A stretch of 64,000 bases of DNA from Mesaphorura yosii (GCA_009869945.1 WIXG01000068.1:62001-126000); one strand, 5' to 3'; counted from the stretch's first letter, positions 52,306 to 63,082 are shown. Translations and numbers: made by a program. The notes: generated by a model from the letters alone, not told the origin.

Positions 52306-55300
52306 ATGGATTCCAAAATGAAAGCAGGAGATGTCAGGACATCGTTCCTGAAATTCTTCCAGGACAAGTACAACCATCAGTATGTCCACTCCAGCTCCAC
52401 GATTCCACTCGATGATCCAACACTGTTATTTGCTAATGCTGGTATGAATCAATTCAAGCCGCTGTTTTTGGGCTCGGTTGATCCAAACAGTGACATGGGT
52501 AAGTATGAGCACCAAAAATCACAAGAGACCATGCTTTAATTAGTGATTGAAACGTTATTATAATTTTCACAGCAAAATATGTGCGTGTCGTCAATACCCA
52601 AAAATGTATTCGTGCCGGTGGCAAGCACAATGACTTGGAAGATGTTGGCAAAGATGTGTATCATCACACATTCTTCGAAATGTTGGGCAACTGGTCATTT
52701 GGCGATTACTTCAAAACAGAAATCTGTTCATGGGCCTGGGAATGGTTAACTGTTGTTATGAAAGTACCAAGCGATCGGCTGTATGTTACGTATTTCGGAG
52801 GTGATGAAAAAGCCGGATTGGATCCAGATTTGGAGTGCAAAAATTTGTGGATTAGTTTGGGGTAAGTTAAGATGGCATGAATTTAGCTTATGTTTTGTTC
52901 GCATTACTTATGTGATAACTTCATTTCACAGAGTCCCGGAAAATCATGTGCTTCCTGGGAACATGAAGGACAACTTTTGGGAAATGGGCGAGACGGGCCC
53001 TTGCGGTCCATGCTCTGAAATTCATTTTGACCGAATTGGCAACAGAAACGCTGCGCATTTGGTGAATCAAGATGATCCCGACGTCTTAGAAGTATGGAAT
53101 CTTGTGTTTATTCAATTCAATCGAGAGAGCGATGGATCGCTAAAGTCGTTACCAAAAAAGCACATCGATTGTGGCATGGGATTCGAACGAATTGTGTCAG
53201 TTATACAAGACAAGCGTTCCAACTACGACACGGACATATTTGTTCCGATTTTTGAGGTGATTCAGAAGTTAACAAACGCTAGACCGTATCAAGGCAAAGT
53301 AGGAGCGGAGGATCTTGATGGGCTGGACATGGCCTATCGCGTGGTTGCTGATCATGTTCGCACGCTAGCAATTGCCTTGTCCGATGGAGGAAGACCTGAC
53401 AATACGGGAAGGGGTTACGTCCTGAGAAGAATTTTGAGACGCGGGATCCGATACTGCATAGAAAAATTGGGTGGCAAGCCAGGATTCTTCGCGAGTCTGG
53501 TCGATGTTGTGACCGAAGTATTGGGAGACACTTTTCCAGAGGTATTGCCCGGCTCCTTTGATTCCACGCTAATTTTAAGCTCGTTTTCATTTTTGTACGG
53601 CTTCTTTCAGGTGCGGAAAGATCCGCAAACGGTAAAGGACATCATAAACGAGGAAGAAACTCAATTTCTAAAGACCTTAAACCATGGGCGTCGAATGCTG
53701 GAGCGTACGGTCGCGAAGTTGCCCTCTGACGGCGCTACGTTGCCTGGAGACGTCGCCTGGCGCTTGTACGACACGTACGGATTTCCGGTCGACCTAACTC
53801 AGCTAATGTGTGAAGAGAAGAACGTGAGCGTGGACATGAGCGCTTATGAAGAGGCCAAGAAGAAGGCGCAGCTGATCTCACAGGTCAAGGGCACCGGACT
53901 GGATGAGACGCTCAAGCTGGACACATTTGCCATTGCCGAACTCCAAACACTTAAAATTCCAACCACAAACGACTTACCAAAATACAACTACACCGCCAAG
54001 GACAAGGACACGTACGAATTTCCGGCAGTTCTCGCCAAAGTGCTTGCCATTCGCGCCAACAAGGCGTTCGTGCAGCAGGCCGAGTCGGGGACGGAGTGTG
54101 GGCTCATTCTGGACCAAACCAACTTTTATCCAGAGCAAGGCGGCCAGATTCACGACGAGGGCTTCATGTACTCCACGAGCAAGGAGGACACCGAGTTCCT
54201 TGTGAAGAACACGCAAGTGCACGGAGGCTACGTCGTGCACATTGGCAACGTGGAGGGCGTCATCTCGGTCGGTGATGAGCTGCGGCTGCAGGTCGACGGT
54301 GAAAGGCGAAAGCACGTGATGAACAATCACACCGGGACTCACGTGCTCAACTTTGCGCTGAGAAAAGTGCTACAGTCGGTTGCTGACCAGAAGGGTTCAC
54401 TCGTCGCTCCGGATCGTCTCCGCTTCGACTTCACTAATAAGAACGCGTTGACCGTGAAGCAGGTGAAGGAAGTGGAAGAAGCCGCCCAGGCGATGATCAA
54501 CACCGACGTCCCTGTCTTTGCGAAGGAGACCAAGCTGGGCGTCGCAAAAGGCATTCAGGGACTCCGTGCCGTGTTTGACGAGACGTACCCGGATCCAGTG
54601 CGCGTGGTTTCGATCGGAGTTCCTGTCGAACAGCTCGAAGCTGATCCAACGGGTCCGGCTGGACTGGAAACGTCTGTCGAGTTCTGTGGTGGAACGTAAG
54701 CCGACCAGATATAACAATCGTGATAAACAGAGTGCTAATCTGTGTCATTCCGAATTTGGAACTTTAGACATTTACTGCGATCCGGTCACATTGGCGACTT
54801 TGTGATTTCGAGCGAAGAAGCCATCGCGAAGGGAATTCGTCGAATTGTGGCTCTGACCGGTCCCGAAGCCACGCGGTCCCTGAAGAAAGCAGCTTTACTC
54901 GAGCAGCAAGTGCTTAACCTCAAGAACCTGGTTGCCTCCAAAGGAGCCAATACGAAGGAAATTGTGAAGAAGATCGTGGAGCTGGAAATAAACGACATTT
55001 CCCCATCAAACATCCCGCACTGGAAGAAGGACGACTTGCGCAACACGCTGAAGGAGCTGAAGAAAAGTCTGGACGACTTGGAGCGTGCTGCAAAGGCGGA
55101 AGTCGTAACCCACGTAGTTGAAGAGACCAAAAAGCTGTTTACGGAGTCGCCGCCAACTGAGCCGTACCTCGTGCGAGTGTTGAACGCTTACTCGAATACG
55201 AAGGCTCTGGACGCGGCGCTGAAGCAGGTGAAGACACTCTCACCGTCCACGTCCGCTCTGTTCTTCACGGTTGATCGCGATGCGGGCAAACTGTTTTGTT

Positions 55301-55491
55301 TGTCCTCCGTTTCAACGGACGGAGTCACGAAGGGGTTGAAGGCGAACGAGTGGGTTGGAAAGGTCGCCGAGATTATTGGAGGGAAAGGCGGTGGCAAGGC
55401 GGAATCAGCTCAGGCGTCAGGCAACAAAGTGGACGCACTGGACGAAGCAGTGAAGGTCGCGACTGAATTCGCGAAACTGAAGCTTGTTTGA
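52306..55491 (+). CDS. AARS1: Alanyl-tRNA synthetase, cytoplasmic
   Basis: Charges tRNA-Ala with alanine using ATP and hydrolyses mischarged Ser/Gly-tRNA-Ala. Exons: 52306-52498, 52573-52861, 52932-53541, 53611-54695, 54768-55491; introns are 69-74 bp and all junctions keep frame, giving 966 residues, like the human cytoplasmic enzyme. The class II core is clear ([44 protein letters not shown]). The editing-domain zinc ligands are present: H604 and H608 in HTGTH, C723 and H727 in CGGTH, with C723 and T726 just before the last junction. The C-Ala region ends in GGKGGGK and a short helix. There is no mitochondrial leader: the start [11 protein letters not shown] aligns with cytoplasmic enzymes, and the ATG context is AAGATGG. 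Confidence 0.98.
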
Positions 55492-55608
55492 AGGTCGTGA
55501 AGAACTGTGGATTATGAAGTAAAAATTAGATAAGATGAAATGGAAAATTGGAATTATTTGCGATTTTTTATATAAATTCATTTATAACTTCACACAAGGA
55601 TTATGAAG

Positions 55609-55614
55609 AATAAA
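55609..55614 (+). terminator. AARS polyadenylation signal
   Basis: AATAAA, 118 bp after the AARS stop. The convergent MTG2 stop lies only 45 bp further on, so the two 3' UTRs probably overlap in antisense. Confidence 0.75.
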
Positions 55615-55658
55615 TTTCAATTATGTCAGCATTCAGCATTAAATTAGAATCAAGTCTA

Positions 55659-57179
55659 CTAGTCACTTGAGCTTCTTCGCCTGCTTCGTCCTCGATGCTG
55701 TCGTTCTTCCTTTTCTAATCGCGCTAGTTCTTGTTTCTCCAACTCGATCTGTTCTTTCTCCAGTCTTTTCTCCTCCTTCCGCTTCCACCACTGAATTCCC
55801 GGGTTGGTAGCTTCTTCCAGCTTGCGCCGCTCCGTCGCCTGGATCTTTGTGTACTTCTCTTTCAAGATCGCGCTCTCTCGATCGTAAAACTTGCGAATTT
55901 GGGTCAGCAGAGGGTCGAGGTTCAGGCAATGCTTGGCGGAGATCGGAATCAGCATCAGACTGTCGCCGTCTTCGGGGGCAACGATTCGCTTGAATTCCGC
56001 AAAGTTTTCCTGTGCTTCTTTCGTGTCCATTTTGTTCGCAAGCACAATCGCAGGTCGTTTTCGCAGGCTCTTGTCGAAGTGGTCGAGTTCGTTATAAAGA
56101 ATGTGGAGCGTGTCCCAGGGCTCAGGCTGCGAAATGTCGACGACGTAAATGAGACATAGACACCGCTGAATGTGTTTTAGGAACGCAATTCCAAGACCAC
56201 GATTCAGGTGCGCTTGCTCAATGAGACCCGGAATATCGGCGACGGCGACTTGCTCGTAATCATCGTACTGAACCATTCCGATGTGCGGTTTGAGCGTTGT
56301 GAATGGATACGGAGCTACTTTTGGTCGAGCGCGTGAAATTGCCTGCAGAAGCGTGGATTTGCCAGCGTTCGGGTATCCGACGAGACCGACGTGCGCCATT
56401 GTGGAGACTTCGACGAAATATTTCTTATCTTCCCCATCGCCGCCGTATTCAGCCACCTCTGGCGATTGATTCTCTGCGGTCGTAAAGAATTTGTTTCCTT
56501 TGCCTCCTGCACCACCACGGGCCGCCAGAAATATGCACTCTTCGGCAGAGGAGAGGTCAGCTATCTTCTTCCCGACTTCATTTCGAAAGATTGTCCCGAA
56601 AGGTACTTTTACGATTGTTGGCTCCGCATTCCTCCCGTAGCAGTTGTCTTTAGCGCCATTTTCGCCGGGTCTTCCTTTGATCAGAATTGGCACATCCCTC
56701 AGTGACTTCACATTCAAGCACGCCTAGCAATTAAAAGGACACTATCAAAACATGCCGCGTACATTGAGGTAGAAGTACAGTAATAATTAATTACTTCAAA
56801 CAAAACATGGCCTCCGTTTCCTCCATCGCCACCGTCGGGACCGGCCCATTCATTTCCGGCTACACTTGACAAGCCAATGCACCCATCGCCTCCTTTTCCA
56901 CCAACCACCCGTATTGTCCGTTCGTCGATGAATGTGGAGTCCTTCAAATGTTCAATCAAATTATTAAACACTTATCACATACGAACGGCCACAGCAGCTA
57001 CAAAATTTGCTCAGCAAGATTAAACATTTCAGTTTCACGGAACTTACCCGCGGAATTGTCCCCTTCTTCTTCCTCGGAAGGACGGCCTTAGGTGAAGTTG
57101 ATGTCGAACTTGTCGAAGACGAACGTACACTTAGATAAAGCTGATTAATCACAAGTCTTACCGATAATTTAGGAAACAT
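55659..57179 (-). CDS. MTG2: Mitochondrial ribosome-associated GTPase 2 (Obg family)
   Basis: Obg-type GTPase that matures the mitochondrial large ribosomal subunit. Exons on the - strand: 57179-57048, 56941-56795, 56723-55659, giving 447 residues. Residues 1-44 are basic and Ser/Thr-rich with no acidic residue, fitting a mitochondrial leader. The glycine-rich Obg fold follows (GGKGGDG, GPDGGDGGNGGHV, AARGGAGGKGN), then G1 GYPNAGKST (about 209), G3 DIPG (256), G4 NKMD (323) and G5 SAK (355). The word order around NCYGR and VPFGT resembles MTG2/GTPBP5 more than GTPBP10. A charged, probably coiled tail of about 70 residues ending in RGRSRRRSSSD extends beyond the human protein. The exon 1-2 join uses a weak acceptor, chosen because other nearby acceptors break the frame. 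The gene diverges from the PAQR-like gene and converges on AARS. Confidence 0.93.
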
Positions 57180-57585
57180 AATTAACTTTTCTACCAGCTC
57201 GCTCGGCGCGAATCGTGACGACGTTTCATTTTCGCTCTTTTTCTCATAAAAAAGCAGGACAAGGACAGGTTCGGCGTAGTTTCTCTTGAATTAAATATCC
57301 GGTTGCGTGTTCTGTGAAGTGTCCCGTTATCGCATGATCTTTCTTCATCTCGTAATCATAATTTCGTCGTCAAAGTTCGTCCGTCTCCGCATTCACTCGT
57401 GATGACATAATCTAACAACGAAGGGAGTTATTCCGACTCCGAAAAGAATACAAGTAAGGACGTTTTATTCGGAAAAATTGGTGAATGTTCTTTGCATTGA
57501 ATCTGTCAATTTCAGGGGATACGAATCACAGTCAGCTAACCTACCGCTAATCCGATCCTCTTCCGTCCCAAACTAATCTGTGATA
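57180..57585. promoter_or_regulatory. Shared divergent promoter region, MTG2 / PAQR-like gene
   Basis: Only 406 bp separate the two start codons, which face away from each other, so both promoters must lie here or in the first exons. No TATA box is visible. A probable 5' UTR intron of the + strand gene lies at 57454-57515 (GTAAGG donor, TTTCAG acceptor, 62 bp). Confidence 0.55.
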
Positions 57586-58410
57586 ATGACGCTTCTTCGT
57601 GAATGCTCGCAACTTGTCGACCAGTTCGTTATGTCCAGATGGGTCCACAATTTCAAGGAGTACAGCGCAGTCGGCAGCATTTGGACGTACGAGATCGGGT
57701 GTCTGTGCTACACATCGCTGACCGTCTACAACCTTATCACTGGGCCGGAACCGATTGAACTGCTACACAGAATTGTAATTGCTCTCCTCGTCCTGGGCAC
57801 CACCTCGTACTTTGGTGTCAATCATGTCCTGCGCCGCGTCAATGAAAGTGTCCAGTCATACTACACGCAACTGGTGCTCACCTGCAACTCGTATCTGTTT
57901 ATGGGGCTCTCTTTCCTGCCTGGTCTCTACTTTGCCTTCTATTTTGAGGAATTCATCAATCGAGTGTACTTCGTCTACCATATCATAGTGTCCAGCTACT
58001 TGCTGTACAGGCGATTCAAGCAATTTCAGTTGCAGCCTTTTCTTGTGGGTCTCGCCCTGTCATTCGCTCTGGTCGGAGTATTCCCGGCAATTCACTGGGT
58101 TTTGGCGCTCGGTGGCTCCGCTTGGTTTTGGTCCACAATCGTGTCCATGATTGAAACGTTCCTGCATTTGGGGCTTGCCGTGGCGCTCATGCTCCGACTG
58201 CCAGAGAAGTATCTGCCTCCCAACGTGATATTCGGGCTCAAAATCGCGAAATACCTCATGTTCTGGTCGAGCTGGGAAACGTGGTTCATTCTTATGGTCA
58301 TCGCGACATGGAAGAACATTGGCGCAGCTTGGCAGGCGACGCTGGACGGTGCTATGGTCAAGAAAGACGAGAACGATAAGTCCGAGACACCGATGCCGAT
58401 GTACAAATGA
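57586..58410 (+). CDS. Divergent PAQR-family membrane protein, metal ligands apparently lost
   Basis: An intronless coding frame of 274 residues with about seven hydrophobic segments and a short charged C-terminus. Landmarks follow PAQR order: EYSAVGSIWTYEIG (25-38) against the family NETGNIWTHxxG; SYFGVNH (74-80) where PAQRs have S/FH; GVFPAIHWV (164-172) against the TM5-6 P-x-H; RLPEKYLPP (204-212) against RxPERxxPG; then a last helix. The family's TM7 HxxxH is replaced by FWSSWETWF (226-234), the TM1 His by Tyr, and the conserved Asp of the KLDY segment is absent. PAQR proteins use three His and an Asp as zinc-dependent lipid hydrolase ligands, so this copy is probably a non-enzymatic relative. 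Start ATG 57586 was preferred over an in-frame GTG two codons upstream. The family assignment rests on remembered motifs, without alignment. Confidence 0.7.
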   Translation: MTLLRECSQLVDQFVMSRWVHNFKEYSAVGSIWTYEIGCLCYTSLTVYNLITGPEPIELLHRIVIALLVLGTTSYFGVNHVLRRVNESVQSYYTQLVLTCNSYLFMGLSFLPGLYFAFYFEEFINRVYFVYHIIVSSYLLYRRFKQFQLQPFLVGLALSFALVGVFPAIHWVLALGGSAWFWSTIVSMIETFLHLGLAVALMLRLPEKYLPPNVIFGLKIAKYLMFWSSWETWFILMVIATWKNIGAAWQATLDGAMVKKDENDKSETPMPMYK

Positions 58411-58475
58411 ATGGTCCATAATTTATGCTTTAAACTTAAGATAAACCCTAAATTATATTTTTATGTTGCAATTAC

Positions 58476-58481
58476 AATAAA
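58476..58481 (+). terminator. Polyadenylation signal of the PAQR-like gene
   Basis: AATAAA, 66 bp after the stop codon and 54 bp before the convergent GPCR stop codon, so the 3' ends are almost certainly overlapping. Confidence 0.75.
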
Positions 58482-58534
58482 AGATGACTGAGGTTCCGGG
58501 GTCTGCCCGGGTTATGGTTTTCATTTTTCATAAC

Positions 58535-60201
58535 CTATCCATTTCTTATATACGTCATTTGGGCATTTTGGTGATTCTCCGGGTGGTTGGGACATCGTGT
58601 GGAGGAAGAACGGAACGTTGAACTTCGGCATATTCGGCAGAATTGAGCGGTCACGTTATTCCGGCGAAATGTGATCGTGCCCAGCTCCGAAGCCTGCTGC
58701 CGGCGTGTGGAGCCGTGACGCCCGCCTCCGCAGTAGTACGTAAGCGTGTCCTGGTAGGATTGGCAAAATTGACATCGAAAATTGATTACAGAAGCAAAAA
58801 TGCCATGCCTTGATAGCGTAAAACTCACCCGGAAAGCTGCCCTAAATTTGTTGCTCATGATTTGGTCTGAAATCCGTGTATCACAAGAACAAGAATGAAA
58901 GTCAAAATTCCATATCCATGTTTCACTGCATAAAAATCCAGGAGCCACGACTTACATAAAATCGGGTTAACCGACGTTGCTGAGAAGTAGAGGACTCCAG
59001 ACACGTGCGTGATAAAGTCGTAAATGGAGACGAGAGTGGTTGAAGTGGTCCCGTGGGCGTAGATGGCGAGCAGCCGCTGACAGTGGAATGGAGCGTACGC
59101 GATGAAGAATGCCACCACAACAGCAACTATTTACATAGACACAAAAATAACAAAGAAGAAAAGTACAGCGATAATGTCATCAATAGTAATTACCATGATA
59201 GTGATTATTATGGGCACTTACCCAGCATCCGGATAACGTGCGACTGAGGCCTGTACAGTGGGAATCTCGTCTCCGTCGACAGTTCCTGGTTGCTATTAAT
59301 CGACGCAGGAGTTTTGCGCAGATTCAGCCCAATGAGAACGTACAAGATTGTGATGACCGTCATTGGAATCACAAAGAACACGCAAATGGAGATCTCAAAA
59401 GCGTATGGAATGTACAGTTTGATGGAGCACCAGGCTCCGTGAATCACCAGCCCGTTGGAAAGAACCTGCAGGCAAAAAATAAGGAAAATCTGTCTCGTCA
59501 GTCTTGTGCGAAGTCAAGTCAGTATTCGGCAGTGGAAAGGAACTGTTTCAACTTACTTCGTCAACGACACCAAACTGAGCCGCCTGCGGGATGGCCAGCA
59601 CGAGAGAAACAATCCAGATGATAATTATGGCCCGAATGACGCGCGAAAGCTTGGAGAGTTTATGCGTTTTCAGAGGATGACAGACTGCCACGTACCTGAA
59701 ACATTTTCCAGTTCCAGCACCAAAAAAAGTGAACTCCACTCGCTTATGAGCTTAAAGCTTATTTTACTACCTTTCCACGGTGAAAGCAGTGATGGTCAGC
59801 ACGGTGGCATTGGCGGATGTCTCGGAGAGGATGCCCCGCAGAATGCAGAATGGCTCCCCGAAGACGTACGGGTACCGGAACCAAATCAGGTACATTTCCT
59901 GCGGGAGTCCCGACACAAGCAGGAGAATGTCCGAGATGGCGAGACTGAAGAGGTAGAAATTCGTTGAAGTGTGCATGTAGCTGATCTTGTAGATGACGAC
60001 GCAGGTGATCGTGTTGCCCAGCAGCCCCGTCAGCAGGATCGTCGAGTAGATGACCGTCATCGGGATAACAACGAGGAGCGAGTTGCGGAGTGGAATCAGC
60101 TCACCGATCTCGGACTCGTTTATGGACCGCGTCGCAGACGTATCGTTGATGACGTTCAAGTTGAAGCTCGTGTCCCACGTCAGAATCGTCGTGTCATCCA
60201 T
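58535..60201 (-). CDS. PK-R-like: Pyrokinin / neuromedin-U-type neuropeptide receptor (class A GPCR)
   Basis: Gq-type peptide receptor family for FXPRL-amide-like neuropeptides. Exons on the - strand: 60201-59771, 59695-59557, 59465-59222, 59126-58956, 58866-58829, 58750-58535; introns are 75-95 bp and the total is 412 residues. N-glycosylation sites lie at N20 and N28; TM1 GN, TM2 LAISD, disulfide C119-C203, and TM7 SVNPILY are present. The block ETSANATVLTITAFTVERY (about 127-145) with CHPL after it is characteristic of arthropod PK receptors, and the post-TM7 MSNKFRAAFR fits too. In TM6 the usual CWAP reads AYAP (Y282). The start has an excellent context (GCCATGG). A - strand donor CACAG/GTAAGA ending at 61518 suggests a 5' UTR exon and an intron of about 1.25 kb. 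Ligand specificity cannot be read from sequence. Confidence 0.94.
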
Positions 60202-60388
60202 GGCGAGACGGCGACTGTGATCTTGCGCTGGACAGCAGCGTCAGCGTCCTCAGGCAAGATTACTACATAAGGCAAGCAGACAAGGAATTACAGAACAAGG
60301 ATAAAAGCACATAGAGCAAGGCTCGATTTTTTGAAAAAAGCGTCTTGTGTGCCTGCAACATGAGCTGCTTCTAATTGTTCTAATCCAT

Positions 60389-60418
60389 TACGGGAGTCGT
60401 TGAAAGTCAACTCCCGTA
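60389..60418. repeat. Hairpin TACGGGAG / CTCCCGTA
   Basis: The arms TACGGGAG (60389-60396) and CTCCCGTA (60411-60418) are perfect reverse complements. The interior adds TTGA / TCAA around an AAG loop, with a 3-nt bulge on one side. The stem is about 12 bp and lies some 190 bp upstream of the GPCR start codon, in its likely first intron. Confidence 0.75.
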
Positions 60419-61183
60419 TCTCGCAACTGTGACTAATGGTCTAATTACCATTACGCAAATCAAGAGTCGCAGTCGCAGCTGCGTCGCAACGCAATGCAGC
60501 GCAACTCCAGCCAAGCATTACAAATTACAAATCGCCTGGTTACTGGTTAATGTCAGTTCTGGCTTCTGGGATTGCAAGACCCGTCGAGTTTCGAGTAGTT
60601 CCAAGTATCCGAGCAAGTATTTTTCATCCTGTAGCAGTTACTTTACTTACTTTTACTTTACCCAATTCTTAAGTAAGTAGAAGAAACGACAAACGACCGC
60701 CAACCCAACGACAGAGACATTGCCGAGACCAAATCTGACGAGTAAACATTTACATTGCCGTTTAGTAGTTTAGTTTCGAGTAGTTTAGCCTGGAATGGAG
60801 GCGGAAAGCAGTTGGCCAGCCATCACACCATGTCGTATCACACACGAACTTATAAACACAACCTTGGAAATGCTGTTGAAGGAATCGATCGATTTCTTCG
60901 CGTACGTACGAGTATTATGGGACTTCTGCTTATCTCTTCGTCCGGGACATGCATTAGATTAGCCATATCGCATTTGTTACGTTGCAGGCCAGGCAGTGGG
61001 TGCAACTTTGGAGCACGGCTTTGACAGTCGACAGTCTAGAAACCGGACGAAACGGACCAGATGCTCGAGTACATCGATTTCACTTGTGCGTGTCAGCGTG
61101 TCCGTCTTCTTTCTCTACTTTATAGGCACGAACTACTGAAACACTGAATGTCTGCGCCGCGTCCTGTCACGTATCACCCGAAG

Positions 61184-61191
61184 TGACGTCA
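61184..61191. promoter_or_regulatory. Consensus CRE (TGACGTCA)
   Basis: An exact palindromic cAMP-response element, the CREB/ATF-family site, about 1 kb upstream of the GPCR start codon and inside its predicted 5' intron. The match is exact; function and target gene are inferred from position only. Confidence 0.45.
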
Positions 61192-61518
61192 CTAAACACC
61201 AAATCAATAGAAATCCGACGTGCAAACCTTATCCGATACGGAAGATAAATTGAGATCAAGTCACCGAATATAAATCAAGCTCGTGGAGAACGCGTGAAAA
61301 TGATAAACTAGCTACGGATACTGGACAGAGCACAGATTTATCACTGCACTGGACAGGGGACACTGAAAGTAATTTGTCAAAAATCAAAATGCCCCTTTCT
61401 TTCGCTTTCTAGATAGCAGCCGACAAGACAACACTGCAACGTGAAGATGAGACCGAGAAAACTGAAAGACAGTAATTGAAGCTTTGCAATGGCTTCAGTA
61501 CGAGCCCACGTTCTTACC

Positions 61519-61560
61519 TGTGTTAATTAAAGTAGAGAAGACCCACGCCCCACGTCGCGC
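61519..61560 (-). other. Probable non-coding first exon end of the GPCR (approximate)
   Basis: Reading the - strand, AACACAG is followed by GTAAGA at 61517, one of the strongest donors in the region, in the right orientation for an upstream leader exon. The transcription start is not visible, so the outer limit given is arbitrary. Confidence 0.3.
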
Positions 61561-62670
61561 CGTGCCGCCACGCACGCCAGGCCGAGATCAAGCAGTCAAA
61601 CAAAAATGAAGTCTCTGCACTTGTCACTAAAAGACCAGCTTACTCCCGCAGGCAGGTGCAGGTTTAAGAGATAGGAGGAAGCTGACAGCCGAAATCCAGG
61701 TTGATTAAGAGTTATGTGCTGGATAAAGTGCTGAATTGGCAGTGCAGAACTGAGAACTTTTCCCATTCAACCACAACAGTGCAAGCCATCAAGTTTCAAG
61801 CTCCGCCATGGGACAAAAGTTGAATATTGACGTGAGCTTTCTCTCTGTGGGAGATCTAAATTAAGAAATTGTGATCACTCGGACACGAAACGCGTGGCGT
61901 GATACGACGCAGATGCCTGCGAACTTGAGACTGCCTCCCTCCTTACCCGCACCGCGAGCTTGCTGGCTGGGTATTCGTGACAATGACAGATAACAACAAA
62001 AACAAAGCGAGCAGCAGCAGCAGCTGGAAAGGATCGACGAGCAAATGTCGCGCAGTCGTATGGACAATCTAGACAAAATCATTGGCATTGGCTCCGGCTT
62101 TTCTTCGCCGTCTGTTTGGGTTTGGGATTCATTCCTCATTCTTGGCGGAGCGGAGTAAGGGAATTAGAATTCTAGCACCCGTGCTGTGCTACGATTACGA
62201 TTGCGATGCGACTGTTTCATGAAATATGATTTTTTTTCAATGTACCAAGCGAATCGGCTGGTGCTGCTACGAGAGTCCTCCGTCACTGTTCAAGACCGGC
62301 TCACTTGACATAATTATTAGAATGTCGAATGATTTACTGACAACTCTTGAATTAATGTGACAACCACACGGTATTTGTGGAAATTCGACTTGTGTCATGA
62401 TTGAGCCCATTGAGTTTTCGCTTCCAGAGGGTTGCGACTGTAAAAATAAAGCCTGGCAGAAAGAAGGTTTCGTGGTTCGAAAATGAGGACCGAATGTATG
62501 GCTTGGCTTGCGCTTGGGTAGGTTCATATTTTTAGAGTGACCTTTCACTTTGCCTCAAGAGTTATTGTACAGGACAGGACTACTCGTTATTCGTTGGAGT
62601 CACAATTTTGTTGCACGATGAATATGAAAGTAGGAATTTAATTAATCTCTACACCCAAACCTGTGGCGAC

Positions 62671-63082
62671 ATGTGCACAGAGGAAGTTTTAGCGGCTTGC
62701 CAGAAAGAAAATCGGGACAAGTAAGTAAGTACGAATAAGAGGCATTTATCAGTTGCTCATCACGTAAGTAAAGTGTTGTAGTGCTAAGTCGGATTTTGCT
62801 CATCACGATCTTTTAATTGATGGAGAGGTTACCACAGACTCTTAATCATTTTCTTTATCGACCAGTGTGAATAACGAAGCGCTGGAAGCAAGAATTCAAA
62901 AAGTGAAGGACGTGATTGAGCACTTAGAACATAATGTAGAATGCAGCAAGAGGGAAATTAAAAATTGGTCGGACCTTGCGTTATTTCCTGCTCAGATTGG
63001 GACTGCATGCAAGAATTACGGAATAGAAAAACCAGCTGGCTTGCAATTTTTGCGATTTGTGAAGACGAGCAACAATTATTGA
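62671..63082 (+). CDS. Small coiled-coil protein, unrecognised
   Basis: Two exons: 62671-62720 (ending GACAA before GTAAGTAAGT) and 62866-63082 (after GACCAG). The frame is kept across the 145-bp intron and gives 88 residues from the first in-frame ATG. The segment NNEALEARIQKVKDVIEHLE onward has the charge pattern of a coiled coil; two Cys flank it. The same frame stays open upstream of the ATG back to an in-frame TAG at 62533-62535, and that stretch (including VTILLHDEYESRNLINLYTQ) also looks coding. The true start may therefore lie in an earlier exon joined at an AG near 62572. No family was recognised. An AATAAA follows at 63269. Exon structure is fairly well supported; start and function are not. 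Confidence 0.45.

Larger units (their letters stand above)
60202..62535. other. GPCR 5' flank and intergenic region
   Basis: No protein-coding exon was recognised. For the - strand GPCR there are acceptor-like sites just upstream of the start codon (about 60253 and 60228) and a strong donor at 61517-61516, suggesting a non-coding first exon above 61518. A hairpin (60389-60418) and a consensus CRE (61184-61191) lie in the predicted intron. Several short TGGCT/GGCTTG words occur near 62501-62513. The + strand promoter of the next gene must lie near the right end of this stretch. Confidence 0.5.

Noticed and set aside
53542-53610. 23 extra residues in AARS as a genuine insertion
   Set aside because: The segment begins with GT, ends with TTTCAG, matches the size of the other AARS introns and has no counterpart in the family, so I treat it as an intron.
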